From positions 1 through 22,006 of the forward strand of contig JAWUVZ010000112.1 of the NCBI GenBank assembly GCA_034112105.1: 22,006 nucleotides of DNA. The letters are read 5' to 3'. Made by a program: the position numbers and the translations under genes. Positions 15,361 through 22,006 of this stretch are shown piece after piece. The first letter of the stretch is position 1. Each line of letters starts with the position of its first letter. The notes beneath the pieces are model-generated. The model did not search any database. It worked only from the letters and a program-made list of their open reading frames with translations, and was not told where the DNA came from. This DNA is from Glaciecola sp034112105 (GTDB taxonomy: Bacteria > Pseudomonadota > Gammaproteobacteria > Enterobacterales > Alteromonadaceae).

Positions 15361-15387
15361 GCTTCGTAGTCTATATACTGTCGAAGC
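15361..15387 (+). promoter_or_regulatory. Promoter -10 box inside a dyad, upstream of the YdiJ-type gene
   Basis: TATACT (15374-15379) is a good -10 box. It is enclosed by GCTTCG (15361-15366) and CGAAGC (15382-15387), with an inner AGT/ACT pair. No convincing -35 hexamer is seen. A dyad centred near the -10 suggests a repressor operator (inference). Confidence 0.5.
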
Positions 15388-15405
15388 GACTTAAGGAGAG
15401 CTCAG

Positions 15406-18400
15406 TTGACCGAATTAACAGCTATTTTAGATACAAAGCTGACAAAAAAATTACCTATATTAGTGCCAAAAAGTGCTCTACATCAGGATGTACAACAATA
15501 TATTGTTGAATTAGAAAAATCAGTATTCGCAGGTGATATTGAAGTCAGTTATTCAAGTAGATTAGCTGTTGCAACAGACAATAGTATATATCAACAACTG
15601 CCCCAGGCGGTATTGCATCCAAAGTCAACTCAAGATCTCAGTATTATTACTACAGTCGCAAATGCGTGGCCTAAAGTTACCTTTAGCGCAAGAGGAGGGG
15701 GAACTGGCACTAATGGCCAATCGCTGACGCCGGGCATTGTAGTGGATACGTCTAGGTATATGAATAAGATATTAACGCACAATATAGAAGAAGGCTGGGT
15801 CAAAGTGCAGTCAGGGGTAATAAAAGATGCCCTGAATGACTTTTTAAGACCATATGGTTATTTTTTTTCTCCGGACTTATCAACGAGTAACAGGGCTACC
15901 GTGGGCGGAATGATTAGTACCGATGCCTCTGGTCAAGGATCCTTAGTGTACGGCAAGACGAGTGACCATGTGCTCGAGTTGACGTCGGTGTTAGCTAATG
16001 GCGATGTTATTGATACAAAACCTATGCAGATGGAAGATGCAAAGCTCAGAGCGCAGAAAAATGACAGTCTTGGCATTATTCTCCAGCAAATTATACAAAC
16101 CTCAGTGCAAAAGCGTGAACAGATAATTGCTAAATTTCCTCGTTTAAACCGCTTCCTTACTGGTTACGATCTTGAACATGTTTATAATGAAGATAAACAG
16201 TTGATTGACGTAAGCAGACTAATTACCGGCGCAGAAGGCTCATTGGCGTTCGTTTCAGAAGCCAAGCTTAATATTACAAAAATTCCTAAATACACTGCGC
16301 TAGTCAACGTAAAGTACGATCTCTTTGAGTCTGCATTGCGTCATGCTCCAAGCATGATTGCGGCGCAAGCGACTTCTGTTGAAACCGTCGATAGTACTGT
16401 TTTAAATATGGCTCGCGCTGACATTATTTGGCATAGCATTTCTGATTTAATTACTGACGTAGAAAATAAAACAATGCTTGGTCTTAATATGGTTGAGTAT
16501 AACAGTGATGATCAACAAGAGATCGAAGCTAAAATAGCGATGCTCTCAAAGCGATTGCAAACTGCTGCAGAGTTGGGTACTGACGGAGTTATTGGTTTTC
16601 AGGTAACGTATGAGCGAGCAGAAATTAATAAAATTTATGCGATGCGAAAAAAATCAGTTGGCTTGTTAGCCAAAATTAAAGGCATTAAAAAGCCAATCGC
16701 ATTCGCTGAAGATACTGCGGTTCCGCCTGAGCATTTAGCTGACTTTGCTATGGAGTTTAGAGACTTACTGGATAGTCATGGTTTGAAATATGGTATGTTC
16801 GGTCACGTTGATGCCGGTGTATTGCACGTTCGGCCCGCACTCGACTTATGCGACATTGAACAAGAAAAACTAGTTAATCAAATTTCTGACCAAGTGGTTG
16901 CGTTAGTCGCTAAGTATGGCGGGCTAATGTGGGGGGAGCATGGTAAAGGCTACCGCAGTGAATATGCGCCTGAATTTTTTGGTGAAGAACTTTTCACAGA
17001 ACTACGTAAAATAAAATCTGCTTTTGACCCACTAAATAAAATGAATCCCGGTAAAATTTGTACGCCCCTCGACTCATTGGCAATTATGGTTAAGGTGTCC
17101 GATACTAAGCGAGCGACGTTTGACCGTACTATTCCCATTGCATTTAAAAATGAATTTGAACCCGCAATGAGCTGCAATGGTAATGGTTTGTGCTTTAATT
17201 ATGAAACCACCTCGCCAATGTGTCCTTCGAGCAAAATTACGCATGATAGAAGGCATAGTCCGAAGGGTAGGGCAGGATTGATCCGCGAATGGTTGCGCTT
17301 GTTAAGTAAAGAAGATGTCGATACATCATCACTCAGTTATCATCAATTCCAAAGCAGTTGGTTAACTAAATTAGGCAATTCAAAGACTAAAAAAGATGAC
17401 TTCTCACATGAAGTTTTTGAATCTATGAATGGTTGTTTAGCTTGCAAGTCTTGCTCAAGCCAATGCCCGGTTGGTGTAGATGTCCCTGACTTTAGAGCGA
17501 AATTTTTATCAATTTACTATCAACGTTATACCAGGCCGTTGAAAGATCATTTTGTTGCCAACGTTGAAATTTTAGCGCCTGCTATGGCTAAGTTCCCGCG
17601 TTTTTTTAACTTCTTTTTAGCATCGTCGATTATTAAAATGGGCATTAAAAAAGTCATTGGTTATGTTGATGCACCCTTGTTGTCGTACCCGACACTCGCA
17701 AACAGAATTAAAAGCATTGAATGTGCGGTTGACGTTGCAGCTTTAAAGCAACTCAGTGATGCCCACAGAGCAAACTACGTTGTCATAGTTCAAGACCCCT
17801 TCACTAGCTTTTATGATGCGCAGTGTGTTGAAAAAATGATGAAAGTGATAAAAATGCTGGGCTATCAACCTGTATTGTTGCCGTTTTCACCTAATGGTAA
17901 AGCTCAGCATGTGAAGGGCTTTCTTAAGCGCTTTGAGAATACGGCTAAAACTACCTCTGCTCTTGTAAATACGATTGCTTCTTTGGATCTTACTATGGTT
18001 GGTGCAGACGCCTCGTTGGTATTATGTTACCGCGACGAGTATGCAAAAATATTAGGCAACTCAAGAGGTGATTTTACCGTTAATACGTTGACAGAGTGGC
18101 TGTCGGTGGTGCCAAGTGAACGCATTTCAGCGCTCGCTACGATAGCTAAAAATAGCAATAAAACTAAGTCTAAGACTCTAGATAGTAACGTGTCTTATAA
18201 GTTACTTGCGCATTGCACCGAAAAAACAGCATTACCCAAGACAGAATCACAATGGCAAAGTTTATTTGAATTATTAGGCATGAAGCTTGACATAGTGCCT
18301 GTAGGTTGTTGCGGAATGGCTGGGACCTATGGGCATGAAGTTGAGCAATTAGAAAATTCTAAAGGTATATACGATTTGAGCTGGTCACAGCCAGTCAAAA

Positions 18401-18525
18401 TTGCGGTCCAGAACAATAACAAAATATTGGCAACAGGGTACTCATGCAGAAGCCAAGTTAAGCGTTTTGACAGCGAAAGACCACAACATCCGATCGAAGC
18501 GATTTTTGATGTACTAACTGACTGA
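15406..18525 (+). CDS. ydiJ: FAD/Fe-S D-2-hydroxyglutarate dehydrogenase, YdiJ type
   Basis: A 1039-residue fusion flavoprotein like E. coli YdiJ (1018 residues), for which D-2-hydroxyglutarate dehydrogenase activity has been assigned. The N-terminal FAD-binding (PCMH) domain has ARGGGTGTNGQ (R96 to about 105) and ATVGGMISTDASGQG. The FAD-oxidase C domain has GHVDAGVLHVRP (466-477) and GEHGKGYRSEY. Next come two cysteine clusters for iron-sulphur centres: CNGNGLC with a following Cys-Pro from C590, and C677-x2-C680-x2-C683-x3-C687-Pro. The C-terminal part resembles a heterodisulfide-reductase-like region with GCCGMAG at 967-973. The start is TTG with AAGGAG seven bases upstream. It is monocistronic, with a dyad over the promoter and a hairpin after the stop. 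Electrons probably go to the quinone pool or another carrier (inference). Confidence 0.95.
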   Translation: MTELTAILDTKLTKKLPILVPKSALHQDVQQYIVELEKSVFAGDIEVSYSSRLAVATDNSIYQQLPQAVLHPKSTQDLSIITTVANAWPKVTFSARGGGTGTNGQSLTPGIVVDTSRYMNKILTHNIEEGWVKVQSGVIKDALNDFLRPYGYFFSPDLSTSNRATVGGMISTDASGQGSLVYGKTSDHVLELTSVLANGDVIDTKPMQMEDAKLRAQKNDSLGIILQQIIQTSVQKREQIIAKFPRLNRFLTGYDLEHVYNEDKQLIDVSRLITGAEGSLAFVSEAKLNITKIPKYTALVNVKYDLFESALRHAPSMIAAQATSVETVDSTVLNMARADIIWHSISDLITDVENKTMLGLNMVEYNSDDQQEIEAKIAMLSKRLQTAAELGTDGVIGFQVTYERAEINKIYAMRKKSVGLLAKIKGIKKPIAFAEDTAVPPEHLADFAMEFRDLLDSHGLKYGMFGHVDAGVLHVRPALDLCDIEQEKLVNQISDQVVALVAKYGGLMWGEHGKGYRSEYAPEFFGEELFTELRKIKSAFDPLNKMNPGKICTPLDSLAIMVKVSDTKRATFDRTIPIAFKNEFEPAMSCNGNGLCFNYETTSPMCPSSKITHDRRHSPKGRAGLIREWLRLLSKEDVDTSSLSYHQFQSSWLTKLGNSKTKKDDFSHEVFESMNGCLACKSCSSQCPVGVDVPDFRAKFLSIYYQRYTRPLKDHFVANVEILAPAMAKFPRFFNFFLASSIIKMGIKKVIGYVDAPLLSYPTLANRIKSIECAVDVAALKQLSDAHRANYVVIVQDPFTSFYDAQCVEKMMKVIKMLGYQPVLLPFSPNGKAQHVKGFLKRFENTAKTTSALVNTIASLDLTMVGADASLVLCYRDEYAKILGNSRGDFTVNTLTEWLSVVPSERISALATIAKNSNKTKSKTLDSNVSYKLLAHCTEKTALPKTESQWQSLFELLGMKLDIVPVGCCGMAGTYGHEVEQLENSKGIYDLSWSQPVKIAVQNNNKILATGYSCRSQVKRFDSERPQHPIEAIFDVLTD

Positions 18526-18550
18526 AGCGACAGGAATATGTTTAATATCA

Positions 18551-18577
18551 CGGGAAGTTAACGTAGTTAACTTCCCG
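18551..18577. terminator. Perfect 12-bp hairpin without T tract
   Basis: CGGGAAGTTAAC (18551-18562) and GTTAACTTCCCG (18566-18577) form a perfect stem with a 3-base loop between two convergent genes. Neither side has a run of T, so it may be a Rho-assisted terminator or 3'-end stabiliser rather than a classical terminator. Confidence 0.55.
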
Positions 18578-18588
18578 CATTATAAATA

Positions 18589-18873
18589 TTATTCGTCAGA
18601 TTCAACAGTAGACATTGACCGAGTGCCAGTGATGCGAGCAAAGAACGGTGTCTTTGGTATATATGGTTTTTCAACCAAAAGCGCTCTTACATCATTCTCT
18701 ACGTGAGTGGTTTCTATAACCAAGCTGTATTGTTCGAATGATTCTTTGATAAGCTGCATAGTGATTGCTTTATCAGTTACTAAATCGGTACTTGCATTCA
18801 TTGTTGCATTTACTGTCCCTGTAAATACGGTTAGTGTCAATATTAGAAATATTGAGTTGCTCTTGAGTTTCAT
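18589..18873 (-). CDS. Small exported protein, function unknown
   Basis: A 94-residue product with a clear Sec signal peptide: basic MKLK, a hydrophobic core (IFLILTLTVFTGT) and a likely cut after VNA at about residue 23. The mature part is about 71 residues, acidic overall, with no cysteines and no recognised domain. I cannot assign a family. The ATG has an AAGG ribosome site about 9 bases upstream. It is convergent with the YdiJ-type gene and divergent from gcvA, with 218 bases up to the preferred gcvA start. Its leader contains ACACAACAAAAT (minus strand, 18902-18891) close to the ribosome site. The signal peptide makes a real gene likely. Confidence 0.68.
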   Translation of the reverse strand: MKLKSNSIFLILTLTVFTGTVNATMNASTDLVTDKAITMQLIKESFEQYSLVIETTHVENDVRALLVEKPYIPKTPFFARITGTRSMSTVESDE

Positions 18874-19036
18874 TCTTTTTGCCTTAAGTTATTTTGTTGT
18901 GTTTAAGTTGCTTTTGTTAATAATTTATTAATTTGTTGTAAATACTTTATTCCGTTAAAATACAACATCTTACTTCTACTAACACGTCTCGATAATAGGC
19001 TAAAAATGTCAAATAATATAATGATAAAAACTTTTC

Positions 19037-19064
19037 TTAATAATTAGAAAAACTAATGTATAAT
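19037..19064 (+). promoter_or_regulatory. Candidate gcvA promoter
   Basis: TTAATA (19037-19042) and a perfect TATAAT (19059-19064) have 16-base spacing. The predicted start is near 19071, about 20 bases before the gcvA ATG. The surroundings are very AT-rich, so chance matches are easy. Confidence 0.5.
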
Positions 19065-19091
19065 TTGTAAAAAAATGAGCGGAAATTGGTG

Positions 19092-19985
19092 ATGGCAAAA
19101 AGACTACCCCCATTGAATGCCCTGAAAGCCTTTGAAACTGCGGCTAGGCATTTAAGTTTTACAAAAGCCGCTGATGAGCTCTTTGTTACGCAAGCTGCTG
19201 TCAGCCATCAAATTAAATCACTAGAGAGTTATTTAACGACAAAATTATTTCTGCGACGTAACAGAAAGTTGTTATTAACAGAGGAAGGCCAGTCCTATTT
19301 TATAGAGCTCAAAGATATATTCTCTAACTTGCAAGAAGCAACAGATAGGTTGCTTGCTTTAGGATCGAAAGGTGCAATTACAGTCGCGGCCCCACCGAGT
19401 TTCGCAAGTCAGTGGTTAGTTTCTAAAATCAGTCAGTTCTCGATCAGTCATCCCGATATCGATGTTCGTATAAAAGCTGTCGATTTGGACGATGGCTTTT
19501 TGGATGAGACAGTAGATGTCGCTATTTACTACGGAAAAGGTAATTGGCCTAGAGTTGATGCTGTTAAACTTCACACTGAATATTTAACCCCTATGTGCTC
19601 TCCCTTGCTTTTTCAGCAAGCCAAACCATTAGACACACTTACCGACTTAAAGAAACATGTGCTTTTGCATGATAGCTCAAGGAGTGCATGGAAAAACTGG
19701 TTAAAACATTTTGGCGTTAATCAAGTCAACGTTAATCAGGGACCTATGTTTAGTCATACTATGCTAGTTTTGCAAGCAGCGGCACTTGGCCAAGGTATTG
19801 CATTGTCTAATGTGCTCCTAGCAAAACCAGAAATTGATTCTGGCCGTTTGATTTGTCCTTTTGAAGAAAGTATAGAGAGTAAAGATGCTTTTTATCTGGT
19901 TTGTCATCCAGGGCAAGCAGCGGTAAGTAAAATACAATTATTCACAGATTGGATGCTAGAACAAGTGGAAGACGAACATGGGTAA
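19092..19985 (+). CDS. gcvA: LysR-type regulator of glycine cleavage, GcvA
   Basis: GcvA is a LysR-family DNA-binding regulator that activates the glycine cleavage operon when glycine is present and represses it with purines. The product (297 residues from ATG 19092) tracks E. coli GcvA nearly end to end. It opens with AKRLPPLNALKAFETAARHL, and the winged-helix DNA-binding segment is FTKAADELFVTQAAVSHQIK. 'RRNRKLLLTEEGQSYF' follows, then the effector domain with 'DVAIYYGKGNWP', 'GPMFSHTMLVLQAA' and FYLVCHPGQA. Upstream TTG (19086) and GTG (19089) codons are in frame; the ATG fits the family best. No gcv operon is in the window. The gcvA-DUF423-rlmM order matches E. coli. Its stop overlaps the proposed DUF423 start by 8 bases. 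Confidence 0.95.
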   Translation: MAKRLPPLNALKAFETAARHLSFTKAADELFVTQAAVSHQIKSLESYLTTKLFLRRNRKLLLTEEGQSYFIELKDIFSNLQEATDRLLALGSKGAITVAAPPSFASQWLVSKISQFSISHPDIDVRIKAVDLDDGFLDETVDVAIYYGKGNWPRVDAVKLHTEYLTPMCSPLLFQQAKPLDTLTDLKKHVLLHDSSRSAWKNWLKHFGVNQVNVNQGPMFSHTMLVLQAAALGQGIALSNVLLAKPEIDSGRLICPFEESIESKDAFYLVCHPGQAAVSKIQLFTDWMLEQVEDEHG

Positions 19986-20433
19986 TATCACCGGAAAGCG
20001 ACAAACAAAGGCGGATGAAATTGCGAATAAACACAAGCCAATAAGTGCTTTTACAATGACGCCAGAGACAAAAACAAGTGTTTTTATTGGTGCATTATAT
20101 TTGTTCTTAGGTGTATTGCTGGGTGCATTTGCCGCGCATGGCCTTAAAAACACATTGAGTGAATATCAAATGGATATTTTGCAAACTGGCGTTAAGTATC
20201 AACTTATCCATGGCGTTGGTTTATTGATGCTCGGCGTATTGTACTCGCTGTATCAAAAACGTTTGTTTTATATTGCGATTATTTGCGTTGCCATTGGGGT
20301 TTTCTTTTTCTCTTTTTCTTTGTACGCAATCGCCTTTTTAGGCGTTTCGGCATTGGGAATAATCACCCCAATTGGTGGTGTCTTTATGATTTTAGGATGG
20401 TTGCTTACAATGTACGCCGTGGTTAGGAAGTAA
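19978..20433 (+). CDS. ygdD: DUF423 inner-membrane protein (YgdD type)
   Basis: A small integral membrane protein with four predicted helices and the DUF423 pattern GALYLFLGVLLGAFAAHGL, 'LQTGVKYQLIHGVGLL' and a C-terminal 'ITPIGGVFMILGW'. The function of the family is not known. From the ATG at 19978 it is 151 residues, including a 26-residue polar leader not typical of the family (about 125-130 residues). A second ATG at 20056 would give 125 residues. I keep 19978 because GGAAG lies about 7 bases upstream and it overlaps the gcvA stop, suggesting coupling, while 20056 has no ribosome site. Its place between gcvA and rlmM is the same as in E. coli. Confidence 0.88.
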   Translation: MGNITGKRQTKADEIANKHKPISAFTMTPETKTSVFIGALYLFLGVLLGAFAAHGLKNTLSEYQMDILQTGVKYQLIHGVGLLMLGVLYSLYQKRLFYIAIICVAIGVFFFSFSLYAIAFLGVSALGIITPIGGVFMILGWLLTMYAVVRK

Positions 20434-20436
20434 AGC

Positions 20437-21567
20437 ATGAATTTGAGCGTATTTAATAAAAGTAACAAGATAGATACTAAATCTATGTTATTTTATTGCC
20501 GAGAAGGCTATGAAGCCGATCTTGGTGCAGAGCTGGAACATTTATCAGCAAGTCAGAATCTGTATGGGTATAGTCAATTTGTGCGAAATAGTGCAATGGT
20601 TCAATTTCACTTTTATGAAGCGCTCAGTGCTCATGCTCAGTTTGCCAGCTTTGCGCTAAGTGAATGTATTTTTGCTAGGCAGCGTCTTTGTGTTATTGGC
20701 AATGTTGAATTAGCTGATACCAGCGACCGGATTACAACTATTCTTAATTATTTAAAAAACCACACAGAACTAAGCAAGCAATGCTTGGGTGATATATTCG
20801 TTGAACACGCTGATAATGAAAAAGGTAAGGAGGTAGCGAAGTTTTGCAAAAAATTCACAGTTCCTATGCGTCAAATGCTCCGAAGGGAAGGGTTGTTGAC
20901 TGGCAAACCGCATTCTGGTTTGCCTTTTATTCATTTAGTTTTCTCTGATAGCAGCGAGTGTATGGTTGCTTTTTCTTATCCTAAAAATCGTCATTCGCAA
21001 CCGCTAGGTATTACTCGTCTTAAATTCCCAGCCGAAGCGCCGAGTCGCTCAACGCTCAAGCTGGAAGAGGCGATTCAATTATTTTTGAACCCAAATCAAC
21101 AAAGTGTCTGCTTGCAAAAAGGCATGACTGCAGTTGATCTTGGTGCTTGCCCTGGTGGTTGGACATACCAGCTGGTTTCACGGGGGATCCATGTAGAAGC
21201 GATTGATAATGGTGCCATGGCTGAATCATTAATGGCAACAGGATTAGTTAAATACCAAGCTGCTGATGGTTTTAAATACAAACCGTTGGACGGTCATGTA
21301 GATTGGTTAGTATGCGATATGATTGAAAAGCCCGAACGTGTTGCGCAATTAATGACAGATTGGCTATGTAGTCGCAAGGCCACGAGTACGATTTTCAACC
21401 TGAAATTACCAATGAAACAGCGTTTTCAAACCGTCAAAGCATTAATATCGACGATTATTGATACTTTGAATGAACGGCAGATCAAACATAAATTAAGTGC
21501 TAAACATCTTTATCACGACAGAGATGAAGTTACCATAATAATACTGACTGGTTCACATTTACTCTAA
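20437..21567 (+). CDS. rlmM: 23S rRNA 2'-O-ribose C2498 methyltransferase
   Basis: RlmM methylates the 2'-OH of C2498 in 23S rRNA near the peptidyl transferase centre, using S-adenosylmethionine. The 376-residue length is close to E. coli (366). An N-terminal THUMP-like region has FARQRL and 'FCKKFTVPMRQMLRREG'. The Rossmann methyltransferase domain follows, with 'LKFPAEAPSRSTLKLEEA', the SAM-binding DLGACPGGWTYQL from D234, LVCDMIEKP and IFNLKLPMKQRF, then the C-terminal YHDRDEVT. These fit the K-D-K-E catalytic scheme of the 2'-O-methyltransferase class. Compared with E. coli there are about 16 extra N-terminal residues; an internal Met at 20485 is a possible alternative start. It begins 3 bases after the DUF423 stop, so it is in the same transcript. 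Confidence 0.97.
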   Translation: MNLSVFNKSNKIDTKSMLFYCREGYEADLGAELEHLSASQNLYGYSQFVRNSAMVQFHFYEALSAHAQFASFALSECIFARQRLCVIGNVELADTSDRITTILNYLKNHTELSKQCLGDIFVEHADNEKGKEVAKFCKKFTVPMRQMLRREGLLTGKPHSGLPFIHLVFSDSSECMVAFSYPKNRHSQPLGITRLKFPAEAPSRSTLKLEEAIQLFLNPNQQSVCLQKGMTAVDLGACPGGWTYQLVSRGIHVEAIDNGAMAESLMATGLVKYQAADGFKYKPLDGHVDWLVCDMIEKPERVAQLMTDWLCSRKATSTIFNLKLPMKQRFQTVKALISTIIDTLNERQIKHKLSAKHLYHDRDEVTIIILTGSHLL

Positions 21568-21657
21568 TAGATTCATGTTGTTAAGTTATATTGTGTACGG
21601 TTATTGCGGGTTTTATTAGCGATTGTTTACGATGTTTTTTAATTCTTTTTAAAGAAT

Positions 21658-21699
21658 ACACTGAAAACAGTGTAATTCGTCCGTAATAATCTATATAAT
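21658..21699 (+). promoter_or_regulatory. fusA2 promoter with inverted repeat at -35
   Basis: A perfect TATAAT (21694-21699) lies 35 bases before the ATG. The weak -35 (GTGTAA, 21670-21675, 18-base spacer) overlaps an inverted repeat ACACTG (21658-21663) / CAGTGT (21668-21673). A second dyad, ATTCTTT/AAAGAAT (21642-21657), lies just upstream. This suggests factor-controlled expression. Confidence 0.55.
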
Positions 21700-21734
21700 C
21701 CGCCCCGATTTTTTAGAACCTATAAAGTGGAAAC

Positions 21735-22006
21735 ATGACCGATTTAGCACACTACAGAAACATAGGTATTTTTGCTCACGTTGACGCGGGTAAAACGACC
21801 ACAACAGAACGAATTTTGAAACTTACCGGTAAAATCCATAAAACCGGCGAAGTTCATGATGGTGAATCAACCACGGACTTCATGGAACAAGAAGCAGAGC
21901 GCGGTATTACTATTCAGTCTGCTGCGACTACATGTTTCTGGAAAGATCACCGCATGAACATCATCGATACTCCTGGACACGTTGACTTTAGAGTTGAAGT
22001 TTACCG
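21735..22006 (+). CDS. fusA: Elongation factor G 2 (3' end outside window)
   Basis: The first 90 codons of a translational GTPase of the EF-G family. G1 is AHVDAGKT (residues 14-21). The switch I region contains 'FMEQEAERGITIQSAATT', and G3 is DTPGH at 78-82. The N-terminus (YRNIGIFAHVDAG, 'ILKLTGKIHKTGEVHDGEST') and the absence of the rpsL-rpsG neighbourhood fit the second EF-G (fusA2) found in many Vibrio, Shewanella and Colwellia genomes rather than the str-operon copy. The second copy may specialise in ribosome recycling or stress, which cannot be decided here. Residue 86 is Arg (VDFRVEV), where EF-G proteins usually have Thr. The ATG follows GTGGAAA, a modest ribosome site. Confidence 0.93.
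   Translation, partial: MTDLAHYRNIGIFAHVDAGKTTTTERILKLTGKIHKTGEVHDGESTTDFMEQEAERGITIQSAATTCFWKDHRMNIIDTPGHVDFRVEVY

Larger units (their letters stand above)
15041..15405. other. 365-base intergenic region with several dyads
   Basis: No gene is supported here. The left part is the leader of the minus-strand 79-residue gene (nested inverted repeats 15057-15101). The middle has overlapping palindromes (15133-15156). The stretch of about 15160-15350 is AT-rich with no structure I can name. The right end holds the YdiJ-type gene's promoter dyad and ribosome site (AAGGAG, 15393-15398). Confidence 0.7.

Noticed and set aside
18874..19085. A gcvB small RNA gene divergent from gcvA
   Set aside because: The minus strand here is CA-rich and lacks the GU-rich seed and a terminator. 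It reads as the leader of the exported small protein.
1..22006. Mobile element, prophage, CRISPR or defence island
   Set aside because: No transposase, integrase, recombinase, direct-repeat array or defence domain was seen on either strand. Nearly all the sequence is conserved core genes and short gaps.

Overview
The window looks like ordinary chromosome from a marine gammaproteobacterium of the Alteromonadales type (Colwelliaceae such as Colwellia or Thalassotalea are the best guess). This rests on low GC (about 40% by eye), the infB-rbfA-truB-rpsO cluster, a one-piece tmRNA with an enterobacterial-type tag, the smpB / ratA-rnfH arrangement, a divergent ppsR / ppsA pair, the gcvA-DUF423-rlmM order known from E. 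coli, and a second EF-G gene. I see no insertion sequence, prophage, CRISPR array, integron, tRNA or rRNA. The placement is inference from gene content and order.

Layout. 1-4066: the 3' part of infB, then rbfA, truB and rpsO (translation initiation, 30S maturation, tRNA pseudouridine 55, ribosomal protein S15). A hairpin terminator lies inside the cluster after infB, and a very strong one follows rpsO. pnp, the usual next gene, is absent. 4158-7515: a membrane-anchored coiled-coil protein of unknown function, divergent from a membrane PAS-GGDEF-EAL protein whose GGDEF motif is altered and whose EAL motifs are intact. 7593-10943: the trans-translation locus, with ssrA (tmRNA) and smpB on the minus strand, an Old Yellow Enzyme family flavin reductase inserted between them on the plus strand, and ratA-rnfH divergent from smpB. 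11003-14433: ppsR (regulatory kinase/phosphorylase for PEP synthase) divergent from ppsA, ending in a strong terminator. 14530-15040: two small minus-strand genes, one a PGPGW-like two-helix membrane protein and one a basic protein behind a structured leader. 15361-18577: a large FAD/Fe-S YdiJ-type D-2-hydroxyglutarate dehydrogenase with a dyad over its promoter and a hairpin behind it. 18589-18873: a small exported protein. 19092-21567: gcvA, a DUF423 membrane protein and rlmM, closely packed. 21735-end: the start of fusA2.

The genes fall into two themes. One is ribosome and RNA work (infB, rbfA, truB, rpsO, ssrA, smpB, rlmM, fusA2). The other is central carbon and redox metabolism (ppsA/ppsR, YdiJ, the OYE enzyme, GcvA).

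I did not find a convincing undescribed multi-gene system. The items most worth a second look are small: the structured leader of the 79-residue gene, the almost leaderless smpB promoter, the split smpB/ssrA locus, the loss of rpsO-pnp linkage, the altered GGDEF protein with a long inverted repeat before its start, and several dyads sitting on promoters.
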